A stretch of DNA of 64,000 nucleotides. Origin: Amblyomma americanum. Its lineage: Eukaryota; Arthropoda; Arachnida; Ixodida; Ixodidae. The stretch is from positions 100,711,394-100,775,393 of the forward strand of contig NC_135500.1 of NCBI RefSeq assembly GCF_052857255.1. The letters are read 5' to 3'. Below the pieces are notes generated by a model that worked only from the letters and a program-made list of their open reading frames with translations, was not told where the DNA came from and ran no database searches. Below, one piece after another: positions 34,166-46,786 of the stretch (position 1 is the first letter of the stretch; each line of letters opens with the position of its first letter). Made by a program: the position numbers and the translations under genes.

Positions 34166-35119
34166 CGTTCATAACGATAAGCCCATGGGTGCTACGCAGC
34201 GGCTGTAGTTCGTTTCACAGGCTGGACGGAACAGCATTCTGGTTTAGCCACGAGCAATGATGTTCATAACAATAAGCACATGGGTGCTACGCAGCGGCAT
34301 TAGTTCGCTTCACAGGCTGGACGGAACAGCATTCTGGTTTAGCCGCGAGCAATGATGTTCATAACAATAAGCACATGGGCCGCCACGCAGCGGCTGTAGT
34401 TCGCTTCACAGGCTGGACGGAACAGCATTCTGGTTTAGCCGCGAGCAATGATGTTCATAAAAATAAGCCCATGGGCCGTCACGCAGCAGCTGCAGTTTCG
34501 CTTCACAGGGTGGACGGAACAGCATTCTGGTTTAGCCGCGAGCAATGATGTTCATAACAATAAGCACATGGGCCGCCACGCAGCGGTTGTAGTTTCGCTT
34601 CACAGGCTGGACGGAACAGCATTCTGGTTTAGCCGCGAGCAATGACGTTCATAACGATAAGCCCATGGGTGCTACGCAGCGGCTGTAGTTCGTTTCACAG
34701 GCTGGACGGAACAGCATTCTGGTTTAGCCACGAGCAATGATGTTCATAACAATACGCACATGGGTGCTACGCAGCGGCATTAGTTCGCTTCACAGGCTGG
34801 ACGGAACAGCATTCTGGTTTAGCCGCGAGCAATGATGTTCATAACAATAAGCCCATGGGCCGCCACGCAGCGGCTGCAGTTTCGCTTCACAGGCTGGACG
34901 GAACAGCATTCTGGTTTAGCCACGAGCAATGATGTTCATAACAATAAGCACATGGGTGCTACGCAGCAGCTGTAGTTCGCTTCACAGGCTGGACGGAACA
35001 GCATTCTGGTTTAGCCGCGAGCAATGATGTTCATAACAATAAGCACATGGGCCGCCACGCAGCGGCTGTAGTTCGCTTCACAGGCTGGACGGAACAGCAT
35101 TCTGGTTTAGCCGCGAGCA
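34166..35119 (+). repeat. Local duplication of the GCATTAG to AAAAATAAG stretch
   Basis: The GACGTTCATAACGATAAG start occurs at 34,165 and again at 34,645 (480 bp, five monomers), and the AAAAATAAG cassette occurs at 34,448 and 35,120. The first pass is two monomers shorter (283 against 475 bp from start to cassette). Elsewhere in the right half the stretch is single. From 34,645 on it matches 40,049 at +5,404. Confidence 0.83.
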
Positions 35120-37400
35120 ATGATGTTCATAAAAATAAGCCCATGGGCCGTCACGCAGCAGCTGCAGTTTCGCTTCACAGGGTGGACGGAACAGCATTCT
35201 GTTTTAGCCGCGAGCAATGATGTTCATAACAATAAGCACATGGGCCGCCACGCAGCGGTTGTAGTTTCGCTTCACAGGCTGGACGGAACAGCATTCTGGT
35301 TTAGCCGCGAGCAATGATGTTCATAACAATAAGCACATGGGCCGCCACGCAGCGGCTGTAGTTCGCTTCACAGGCTGGACGGAACAGCATTCTGGTTTAG
35401 CCGTGAGCAATGATGTTCATAACGATAAGCCCATGGGCCGCCACGCAGCGGCTGTAGTTTCACTTCACAGGCTGGACGGAACAGCATTCTGGTTTAGCCG
35501 CGAGCAATGATGTTCATAACGATAAGCCCATGGGCCGCCACGCAGCGGCTGTAGTTCGCTTCACAGGCTGGACGGAACAGCATTCTGGTTTAGCCGCGAG
35601 CAATGATGTTCATAACGATAAGCCCATGGGCCGCCACGCAGCGGCTGTAGTTTCGCTTCACAGGCTGGACGGAACAGCATTCTGGTTTAGCCGCGAGCAA
35701 TGATGTTCATAACAATAAGCACATGGGCCGCCACGCAGCGGCTGTAGTTCGCTTCACAGGCTGGACGGAACAGCATTCTGGTTTAGCCGCGAGCAATGAT
35801 GTTCATAACGATAAGCCCATGGGCCGCCACGCAGCGGCTGTAGTTTCGCTTCACAGGCTGGAAGGAACAGCATTCTGGTTTAGCCGCGAGCAATGATGTT
35901 CATAACAATAAGCCCATGGACCGCCACGCAGCGGCTGTAGTTTCGCTTCACAGGCTGGACGGAACAGCATTCTGGTTTAGCCGCGAGCAATGATGTTCAT
36001 AACAATAAGCACATGGGCCGCCACGCAGCGGCTGTAGTTTCGCTTCACAGGCTGGACGGAACAGCATTCTGGTTTAGCCGCGAGCAATGATGTTCATAAC
36101 AATAAGCACATGGGCCGCCACGCAGCGGCTGTAGTTCGCTTCACAGGCTGGACGGAACAGCATTCTGGTTTAGCCGCGAGCAATGATGTTCATAACGATA
36201 AGCCCATGGGCCGCCACGCAGCGGCTGTAGTTTCGCTTCACAGGCTGGACGGAACAGCATTCTGGTTTAGCCGCGAGCAATGATGTTCATAACAATAAGC
36301 CCATGGGCCGCCACGCAGCGGCTGTAGTTTCGCTTCACAGGCTGGACGGAACAGCATTCTGGTTTAGCCGCGAGCAATGATGTTCATAACGATAAGCCAA
36401 TGGGCCGCCACGCAGCGGCTGTAGTTTCGCTTCACAGCTGGACGGAACAGCATTCTGGTTTAGCCGCGAGCAATGATGTTCATAACAATAAGCCCATGGG
36501 CCGCTACGCAGCGGCTGTAGTTTCGCTTCACAGGCTGGACGGAACAGCATTCTGGTTTAGACGCGAGCAATGATGTTCATAACAATAAGCACATGGGTGC
36601 TACGCAGCGGCTGTAGTTCGCTTCATAGGCTGGACGGAACAGCATTCTGGTTTAGCCGCGAGCAATGATGTTCATAACAATAAGCCCATGGGCCGCCACG
36701 CAGCGGCTGTAGTTTCGCTTCACAGGCTGGACGGAACAACATTCTGGTTTAGCCGCGAGCAATGATGTTCATAACAATAAGCCCATGGGCCGCCACGCAG
36801 CGGCTGTAGTTCGCTTCACAGGCTGGACGGAACAGCATTCTGGTTTAGCCGCGAGCAATGATGTTCATAACAATAAGCCCATGGGCCGCCACGCAGCGGC
36901 TGTAGTTTCGCTTCACAGGCTGGACGGAACAGCATTCTGGTTTTTCCGCGAGCAATGATGTTCATAACAATAAGCACATGGGCCGCCACGCAGCGGCTGT
37001 AGTTTGCCTCACAGGCTGGACGGAAGAGCATTCTGGTTTAGACGCGAGCAATGATTTCCATAACAATAGGCACATGGGCCGCCACGCAGCGGCTGTAGTT
37101 CGCTTCACAGGCTGGACGGAACAGCATTCTGGTTTAGCCGCGAGCAATGATGTTCATAACAATAAGCCCATGGGCAGCCACGCAGCGGCTGTAGTTCGCT
37201 TCACAGGCTGGACGGAACAGCATTCTGGTTTAGCCGCGAGCAATGATGTTCATAACGATAAGCCCATGGGCCGCCACGCAGCGGCTGTAGTTTCACTTCA
37301 CAGGCTGGACGGAACAGCATTCTGGTTTAGCCGCGAGCAATGATGTTCATAACGATAAGCCCATGGGCCGCCACGCAGCGGCTGTAGTTCGCTTCACAGG
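35120..37400 (+). repeat. HOR unit, right-hand lineage, copy a
   Basis: AAAAATAAG cassette (35,120), GTGAGC, GGAAGG, GGACCGCC, deletion-monomer pair (36,335), CTTCATAGG, ACAACATTC, TTTTTCCGC (about 36,940) and ATTTCCAT. It matches 40,524-42,804 at +5,404. Similarity ends near 37,400, where the other copy goes to CGTAGAGCT (42,831). ACTCTGTTTTAGCC-type changes are minor (TTCTGTTTTAG near 35,198). Confidence 0.85.
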
Positions 37401-38640
37401 CTGGACGGAACAGCATTCTGGTTTAGCCGCGAGCAATGATGTTCATAACGATAAGCCCATGGGCCGCCACGCAGCGGCTGTAGTTTCGCTTCACAGGCTG
37501 GACGGAACAGCATTCTGGTTTAGCCGCGAGCAATGATGTTCATAACAATAAGCCCATGGGCCGCCACGCAGCGGCTGTAGTTTCGCTTCACAGGCTGGAC
37601 GGAACAGCATTCTGGTTTAGCCGAGTGCAATGATGTTCATAACAATAAGCACATGGGCCGCCACGCAGCGGCTGTAGTTTCGCTTCACAGGCTGGACGGA
37701 ACAGCATTCTGGTTTAGCCGCGTGCAATGATGTTCATAACGATAAGCCCATGGGCCGCCACGCAGCGGCTGTAGTTCGCTTCACAGGTGGACGGAACAGC
37801 ATTCTGGTTTAGCCGCAAGCAATGATGTTCATAACGATAAGCCCATGGGCCGCCACGCAGCGGCTGTAGTTTCGCTTCACAGGCTGGACGGAACAGCATT
37901 CTGGTTTAGCCGCGAGCAATGATGTTCATAACAATAAGCCCATGGGCCGCCACGCAGCGGCTGTAGTTTCGCTTCACAGGCTGGACGGAACAGCATTCTG
38001 GTTTAGCCGCGTGCAATGACGTTCATAACAATAAGCACATGGGCCGCCACGCAGCGGCTGTAGTTTCGCTTAACAGGCTGGAGGGAACAGCATTCTGGTT
38101 TAGACGCGAGCAATGATGTTCAAAACAATAAGCACATGGGCCGCCACGCAGCGGCTGTAGTTTCGCTTCACAGCTGGACGGAACAGCATTCTGGTTTAGC
38201 CGCGAGCAATGATGTTCATAACAATAAGCCCATGGGCCGCTACGCAGCGGCTGTAGTTTCGCTTCACAGGCTGGACGGAACAGCATTCTGGTTTAGACGC
38301 GAGCAATGATGTTCATAACAATAAGCACATGGGTGCTACGCAGCGGCTGTAGTTCGCTTCATAGGCTGGACGGAACAGCATTCTGGTTTAGCCGCGAGCA
38401 ATGATGTTCATAACAATAAGCCCATGGGCCGCCACGCAGCGGCTGTAGTTTCGCTTCACAGGCTGGACGGAACAGCATTCTGGTTTAGCCGCGTGCAATG
38501 ACGTTCATAACAATAAGCACATGGGCCGCCACGCAGCGGCTGTAGTTTCGCTTAACAGGCTGGAGGGAACAGCATTCTGGTTTAGACGCGAGCAATGATG
38601 TTCATAACAATAAGCACATGGGCCGCCACGCAGCGGCTGT
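37401..38640 (+). repeat. Extra monomers absent from the 41-monomer unit
   Basis: This stretch accounts for the difference between the 5,404-bp and 3,956-bp HOR periods. It holds GCCGAGTGC, a CACAGGTGG 1-bp deletion (37,787), GCCGCAAGC, two CTTAACAGG monomers (about 38,070 and 38,550) and an additional deletion-monomer pair (38,023-38,286) between them, which suggests a small local duplication. Confidence 0.78.
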
Positions 38641-41600
38641 AGTTCGCTTCACAGGCTGGACGGAACAGCATTCTGGTTTAGCCGCGAGCAATGATGTTCA
38701 TAACGATAAGCCCATGGGCCGCCACGCAGCGGCTGTAGTTTCACTTCACAGGCTGGACGGAACAGCATTCTGGTTTAGCCGCGAGCAATGATGTTCATAA
38801 CGATAAGCCCATGGGCCGCCACGCAGCGGCTGTAGTTCGCTTCACAGGCTGGACGGAACAGCATTCTGGTTTAGCGTAGAGCTATGATGTTCATAACGAT
38901 AAGCCCATGGGCCGCCACGCAGCGGCTGTAGTTTCGCTTCACAGGCTGGACGGAACAGCATTCTGGTTTAGCCGCGAGCAATGATGTTCATAACAATAAG
39001 CCCATGGGCCGCCACGCAGCGGCTGTAGTTTCGCTTCTCAGGCTGGACGGAACAGCATTCTGGTTTAGCCGCGTGCAATGATGTTCATAACAATAAGCAC
39101 ATGGGCCGCCACGCAGCGGCTGTAGTTTCGCTTCATAGGCTGGACGGAACAGCATTCTGGTTTAGCCGCGTGCAATGATGTTCATAACGATAAGCCCATG
39201 GGCCGCCACGCAGCGGCTGTAGTTCGCTTCACAGGCTGGACGGAACAGCATTCTGGTTTAGCCGCGAGCAATGATGTTCATAACGATAAGCCCATGGGCC
39301 GCCACGCAGCGGCTGTAGTTTCGCTTCACAGGCTGGACGGAACAGCATTCTGGTTTAGCCGCGAGCAATGATGTTCATAACAATAAGCCCATTGGTCGCC
39401 ACGCAGCGGCTGTAGTTTCGCTTCACAGGCTGGACGGAACAGCATTCTGGTTTAGCCGAGTGCAATGATGTTCATAACAATAAGCACATGGGCCGCCACG
39501 CAGCGGCTGTAGTTTCGCTTCACAGGCTGGACGGAACAGCATTCTGGTTTAGCGTAGAGCTATGATGTTCATAACGATAAGCCCATGGGCCGCCACGCAG
39601 CGGCTGTAGTTTCGCTTCACAGGCTGGACGAAACAGCATTCTGGTTTAGCCGCGAGCAATGATGTTCATAACAATAAGCCCATGGGCCGCCACGCAGCGG
39701 CTGTAGTTTCGCTTCACAGGCTGGACGGAACAGCATTCTGGTTTAGCCGCGTGCAATGATGTTCATAAGAATAAGCACATGGGCCGCCACGCAGCGGCTG
39801 TAGTTTCGCTTCATAGGCTGGATGGAAGAGCATTCTGGTTTTGACGCGAGCAATGATGTCCATAACAATAAGCACATGGGCCGCCACGCAGCGGCTGTAG
39901 TTCGCTTCACAGGCTGGACGAAACAGCATTCTGGTTTAGCCGCGAGCAATGATGTTCATAACAATAAGCCCATGGGCCGTCACGCAGCAGCTGTAGTTTC
40001 GCTTCACAGGCTGGACGGAACAGCATTCTGGTCTAGCCGCGAGCAATGACGTTCATAACGATAAGCCCATGGGTGCTACGCAGCGGCTGTAGTTCGTTTC
40101 ACAGGCTGGACGGAACAGCATTCTGGTTTAGCCACGAGCAATGATGTTCATAACAATAAGCACATGGGTGCTACGCAGCGGCATTAGTTCGCTTCACAGG
40201 CTGGACGGAACAGCATTCTGGTTTAGCCGCGAGCAATGATGTTCATAACAATAAGCCCATGGGCCGCCACGCAGCGGCTGCAGTTTCGCTTCACAGGCTG
40301 GACGGAACAGCATTCTGGTTTAGCCACGAGCAATGATGTTCATAACAATAAGCACATGGGTGCTACGCAGCAGCTGTAGTTCGCTTCACAGGCTGGACGG
40401 AACAGCATTCTGGTTTAGCCGCGAGCAATGATGTTCATAACAATAAGCACATGGGCCGCCACGCAGCGGCTGTAGTTCGCTTCACAGGCTGGACGGAACA
40501 GCATTCTGGTTTAGCCGCGAGCAATGATGTTCATAAAAATAAGCCCATGGGCCGTCACGCAGCAGCTGCAGTTTCGCTTCACAGGGTGGACGGAACAGCA
40601 TTCTGGTTTAGCCGCGAGCAATGATGTTCATAACAATAAGCACATGGGCCGCCACGCAGCGGTTGTAGTTTCGCTTCACAGGCTGGACGGAACAGCATTC
40701 TGGTTTAGCCGCGAGCAATGATGTTCATAACAATAAGCACATGGGCCGCCACGCAGCGGCTGTAGTTCGCTTCGCAGGCTGGACGGAACAGCATTCTGGT
40801 TTAGCCGTGAGCAATGATGTTCATAACGATAAGCCCATGGGCCGCCACGCAGCGGCTGTAGTTTCACTTCACAGGCTGGACGGAACAGCATTCTGGTTTA
40901 GCCGCGAGCAATGATGTTCATAATGATAAGCCCATGGGCCGCCACGCAGCGGCTGTAGTTCGCTTCACAGGCTGGACGGAACAGCATTCTGGTTTAGCCG
41001 CGAGCAATGATGTTCATAACGATAAGCCCATGGGCCGCCACGCAGCGGCTGTAGTTTCGCTTCACAGGCTGGACGGAACAGCATTCTGGTTTAGCCGCGA
41101 GCAATGATGTTCATAACAATAAGCACATGGGCCGCCACGCAGCGGCTGTAGTTCGCTTCACAGGCTGGACGGAACAGCATTCTGGTTTAGCCGCGAGCAA
41201 TGATGTTCATAACGATAAGCCCATGGGCCGCCACGCAGCGGCTGTAGTTTCGCTTCACAGGCTGGAAGGAACAGCATTCTGGTTTAGCCGCGAGCAATGA
41301 TGTTCATAACAATAAGCCCATGGACCGCCACGCAGCGGCTGTAGTTTCGCTTCACAGGCTGGACGGAACAGCATTCTGGTTTAGCCGCGAGCAATGATGT
41401 TCATAACAATAAGCACATGGGCCGCCACGCAGCGGCTGTAGTTTCGCTTCACAGGCTGGACGGAACAGCATTCTGGTTTAGCCGCGAGCAATGATGTTCA
41501 TAACAATAAGCACATGGGCCGCCACGCAGCGGCTGTAGTTCGCTTCACAGGCTGGACGGAACAGCATTCTGGTTTAGCCGCGAGCAATGATGTTCATAAC

Positions 41601-42596
41601 GATAAGCCCATGGGCCGCCACGCAGCGGCTGTAGTTTCGCTTCACAGGCTGGACGGAACAGCATTCTGGTTTAGCCGCGAGCAATGATGTTCATAACAAT
41701 AAGCCCATGGGCCGCCACGCAGCGGCTGTAGTTTCGCTTCACAGGCTGGACGGAACAGCATTCTGGTTTAGCCGCGAGCAATGATGTTCATAACGATAAG
41801 CCCATGGGCCGCCACGCAGCGGCTGTAGTTTCGCTTCACAGCTGGACGGAACAGCATTCTGGTTTAGCCGCGAGCAATGATGTTCATAACAATAAGCCCA
41901 TGGGCCGCTACGCAGCGGCTGTAGTTTCGCTTCACAGGCTGGACGGAACAGCATTCTGGTTTAGACGCGAGCAATGATGTTCATAACAATAAGCACATGG
42001 GTGCTACGCAGCGGCTGTAGTTCGCTTCATAGGCTGGACGGAACAGCATTCTGGTTTAGCCGCGAGCAATGATGTTCATAACAATAAGCCCATGGGCCGC
42101 CACGCAGCGGCTGTAGTTTCGCTTCACAGGCTGGACGGAACAACATTCTGGTTTAGCCGCGAGCAATGATGTTCATAACAATAAGCCCATGGGCCGCCAC
42201 GCAGCGGCTGTAGTTCGCTTCACAGGCTGGACGGAACAGCATTCTGGTTTAGCCGCGAGCAATGATGTTCATAACAATAATCCCATGGGCCGCCACGCAG
42301 CGGCTGTAGTTTCGCTTCACAGGCTGGACGGAACAGCATTCTGGTTTTTCCGCGAGCAATGATGTTCATAACAATAAGCACATGGGCCGCCACGCAGCGG
42401 CTGTAGTTTGCCTCACAGGCTGGACGGAAGAGCATTCTGGTTTAGACGCGAGCAATGATTTCCATAACAATAGGCACATGGGCCGCCACGCAGCGGCTGT
42501 AGTTCGCTTCACAGGCTGGACGGAACAGCAATCTGGTTTAGCCGCGAGCAATGATGTTCATAACAATAAGCCCATGGGCAGCCACGCAGCGGCTGT
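38641..42596 (+). repeat. 41-monomer HOR unit (3,956 bp), copy 1
   Basis: All landmarks recur at exactly +3,956: CGTAGAGCT at 38,875 and 39,553, CTTCTCAGG (about 39,035), CATTGGTCGCC (about 39,391), CATAAGAATAAG (about 39,767), the chimeric monomer (39,817), AAAAATAAG (40,524), CATAATGATAAG (about 40,920), the deletion pair (41,739), AATAATCCC (about 42,277) and TTTTTCCGC (about 42,346). Several of these are found in no other unit. The left boundary is approximate. Confidence 0.9.
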
Positions 42597-45500
42597 AGTT
42601 CGCTTCACAGGCTGGACGGAACAGCATTCTGGTTTAGCCGCGAGCAATGATGTTCATAACGATAAGCCCAGGGGCCGCCACGCAGCGGCTGTAGTTTCAC
42701 TTCACAGGCTGGACGGAACAGCATTCTGGTTTAGCCGCGAGCAATGATGTTCATAACGATAAGCCCATGGGCCGCCACGCAGCGGCTGTAGTTCGCTTCA
42801 CAGGCTGGACGGAACAGCATTCTGGTTTAGCGTAGAGCTATGATGTTCATAACGATAAGCCCATGGGCCGCCACGCAGCGGCTGTAGTTTCGCTTCACAG
42901 GCTGGACGGAACAGCATTCTGGTTTAGCCGCGAGCAATGATGTTCATAACAATAAGCCCATGGGCCGCCACGCAGCGGCTGTAGTTTCGCTTCTCAGGCT
43001 GGACGGAACAGCATTCTGGTTTAGCCGCGTGCAATGATGTTCATAACAATAAGCACATGGGCCGCCACGCAGCGGCTGTAGTTTCGCTTCATAGGCTGGA
43101 CGGAACAGCATTCTGGTTTAGCCGCGTGCAATGATGTTCATAACGATAAGCCCATGGGCCGCCACGCAGCGGCTGTAGTTCGCTTCACAGGCTGGACGGA
43201 ACAGCATTCTGGTTTAGCCGCGAGCAATGATGTTCATAACGATAAGCCCATGGGCCGCCACGCAGCGGCTGTAGTTTCGCTTCACAGGCTGGACGGAACA
43301 GCATTCTGGTTTAGCCGCGAGCAATGATGTTCATAACAATAAGCCCATTGGTCGCCACGCAGCGGCTGTAGTTTCGCTTCACAGGCTGGACGGAACAGCA
43401 TTCTGGTTTAGCCGAGTGCAATGATGTTCATAACAATAAGCACATGGGCCGCCACGCAGCGGCTGTAGTTTCGCTTCACAGGCTGGACGGAACAGCATTC
43501 TGGTTTAGCGTAGAGCTATGATGTTCATAACGATAAGCCCATGGGCCGCCACGCAGCGGCTGTAGTTTCGCTTCACAGGCTGGACGGAACAGCATTCTGG
43601 TTTAGCCGCGAGCAATGATGTTCATAACAATAAGCCCATGGGCCGCCACGCAGCGGCTGTAGTTTCGCTTCACAGGCTGGACGGAACAGCATTCTGGTTT
43701 AGCCGCGTGCAATGATGTTCATAAGAATAAGCACATGGGCCGCCACGCAGCGGCTGTAGTTTCGCTTCATAGGCTGGATGGAAGAGCATTCTGGTTTTGA
43801 CGCGAGCAATGATGTCCATAACAATAAGCACATGGGCCGCCACGCAGCGGCTGTAGTTCGCTTCACAGGCTGGACGAAACAGCATTCTGGTTTAGCCGCG
43901 AGCAATGATGTTCATAACAATAAGCCCATGGGCCGTCACGCAGCAGCTGTAGTTTCGCTTCACAGGCTGGACGGAACAGCATTCTGGTCTAGCCGCGAGC
44001 AATGACGTTCATAACGATAAGCCCATGGGTGCTACGCAGCGGCTGTAGTTCGTTTCACAGGCTGGACGGAACAGCATTCTGGTTTAGCCACGAGCAATGA
44101 TGTTCATAACAATAAGCACATGGGTGCTACGCAGCGGCATTAGTTCGCTTCACAGGCTGGACGGAACAGCATTCTGGTTTAGCCGCGAGCAATGATGTTC
44201 ATAACAATAAGCCCATGGGCCGCCACGCAGCGGCTGCAGTTTCGCTTCACAGGCTGGACGGAACAGCATTCTGGTTTAGCCACGAGCAATGATGTTCATA
44301 ACAATAAGCACATGGGTGCTACGCAGCAGCTGTAGTTCGCTTCACAGGCTGGACGGAACAGCATTCTGGTTTAGCCGCGAGCAATGATGTTCATAACAAT
44401 AAGCACATGGGCCGCCACGCAGCGGCTGTAGTTCGCTTCACAGGCTGGACGGAACAGCATTCTGGTTTAGCCGCGAGCAATGATGTTCATAAAAATAAGC
44501 CCATGGGCTGTCACGCAGCAGCTGCAGTTTCGCTTCACAGGGTGGACGGAACAGCATTCTGGTTTAGCCGCGAGCAATGATGTTCATAACAATAAGCACA
44601 TGGGCCGCCATGCAGCGGTTGTAGTTTCGCTTCACAGGCTGGACGGAACAGCATTCTGGTTTAGCCGCGAGCAATGATGTTCATAACAATAAGCACATGG
44701 GCCGCCACGCAGCGGCTGTAGTTCGCTTCACAGGCTGGACGGAACAGCATTCTGGTTTAGCCGTGAGCAATGATGTTCATAACGATAAGCCCATGGGCCG
44801 CCACGCAGCGGCTGTAGTTTCACTTCACAGGCTGGACGGAACAGCATTCTGGTTTAGCCGCGAGCAATGATGTTCATAATGATAAGCCCATGGGCCGCCA
44901 CGCAGCGGCTGTAGTTCGCTTCACAGGCTGGACGGAACAGCATTCTGGTTTAGCCGCGAGCAATGATGTTCATAACGATAAGCCCATGGGCCGCCACGCA
45001 GCGGCTGTAGTTTCGCTTCACAGGCTGGACGGAACAGCATTCTGGTTTAGCCGCGAGCAATGATGTTCATAACAATAAGCACATGGGCCGCCACGCAGCG
45101 GCTGTAGTTCGCTTCACAGGCTGGACGGAACAGCATTCTGGTTTAGCCGCGAGCAATGATGTTCATAACGATAAGCCCATGGGCCGCCACGCAGCGGCTG
45201 TAGTTTCGCTTCACAGGCTGGAAGGAACAGCATTCTGGTTTAGCCGCGAGCAATGATGTTCATAACAATAAGCCCATGGACCGCCACGCAGCGGCTGTAG
45301 TTTCGCTTCACAGGCTGGACGGAACAGCATTCTGGTTTAGCCGCGAGCAATGATGTTCATAACAATAAGCACATGGGCCGCCACGCAGCGGCTGTAGTTT
45401 CGCTTCACAGGCTGGACGGAACAGCATTCTGGTTTAGCCGCGAGCAATGATGTTCATAACAATAAGCACATGGGCCGCCACGCAGCGGCTGTAGTTCGCT

Positions 45501-46786
45501 TCACAGGCTGGACGGAACAGCATTCTGGTTTAGCCGCGAGCAATGATGTTCATAACGATAAGCCCATGGGCCGCCACGCAGCGGCTGTAGTTTCGCTTCA
45601 CAGGCTGGACGGAACAGCATTCTGGTTTAGCCGCGAGCAATGATGTTCATAACAATAAGCCCATGGGCCGCCACGCAGCGGCTGTAGTTTCGCTTCACAG
45701 GCTGGACGGAACAGCATTCTGGTTTAGCCGCGAGCAATGATGTTCATAACGATAAGCCCATGGGCCGCCACGCAGCGGCTGTAGTTTCGCTTCACAGCTG
45801 GACGGAACAGCATTCTGGTTTAGCCGCGAGCAATGATGTTCATAACAATAAGCCCATGGGCCGCTACGCAGCGGCTGTAGTTTCGCTTCACAGGCTGGAC
45901 GGAACAGCATTCTGGTTTAGACGCGAGCAATGATGTTCATAACAATAAGCACATGGGTGCTACGCAGCGGCTGTAGTTCGCTTCATAGGCTGGACGGAAC
46001 AGCATTCTGGTTTAGCCGCGAGCAATGATGTTCATAACAATAAGCCCATGGGCCGCCACGCAGCGGCTGTAGTTTCGCTTCACAGGCTGGACGGAACAAC
46101 ATTCTGGTTTAGCCGCGAGCAATGATGTTCATAACAATAAGCCCATGGGCCGCCACGCAGCGGCTGTAGTTCGCTTCACAGGCTGGACGGAACAGCATTC
46201 TGGTTTAGCCGCGAGCAATGATGTTCATAACAATAATCCCATGGGCCGCCACGCAGCGGCTGTAGTTTCGCTTCACAGGCTGGACGGAACAGCATTCTGG
46301 TTTTTCCGCGAGCAATGATGTTCATAACAATAAGCACATGGGCCGCCACGCAGCGGCTGTAGTTTGCCTCACAGGCTGGACGGAAGAGCATTCTGGTTTA
46401 GACGCGAGCAATGATTTCCATAACAATAGGCACATGGGCCGCCACGCAGCGGCTGTAGTTCGCTTCACAGGCTGGACGGAACAGCAATCTGGTTTAGCCG
46501 CGAGCAATGATGTTCATAACAATAAGCCCATGGGCAGCCACGCAGCGGCTGTAGTTCGCTTCACAGGCTGGACGGAACAGCATTCTGGTTTAGCCGCGAG
46601 CAATGATGTTCATAACGATAAGCCCAGGGGCCGCCACGCAGCGGCTGTAGTTTCACTTCACAGGCTGGACGGAACAGCATTCTGGTTTAGCCGCGAGCAA
46701 TGATGTTCATAACGATAAGCCCATGGGCCGCCACGCAGCGGCTGTAGTTCGCTTCACAGGCTGGACGGAACAGCATTCTGGTTTAG
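42597..46786 (+). repeat. 41-monomer HOR unit (3,956 bp), copy 2 and partial third
   Basis: Tandem copy of 38,641-42,596, continuing about 230 bp into a third pass before the expected CGTAGAGCT at 46,787 is replaced by a GCCGCGAGC monomer. CAGCAATCTGG (42,529 and 46,485) and CCCAGGGGCC (42,669 and 46,625) are shared. Differences from copy 1 are few, such as GGGCTGTCACG and CCGCCATGCAG near 44,507 and 44,608. Confidence 0.9.
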
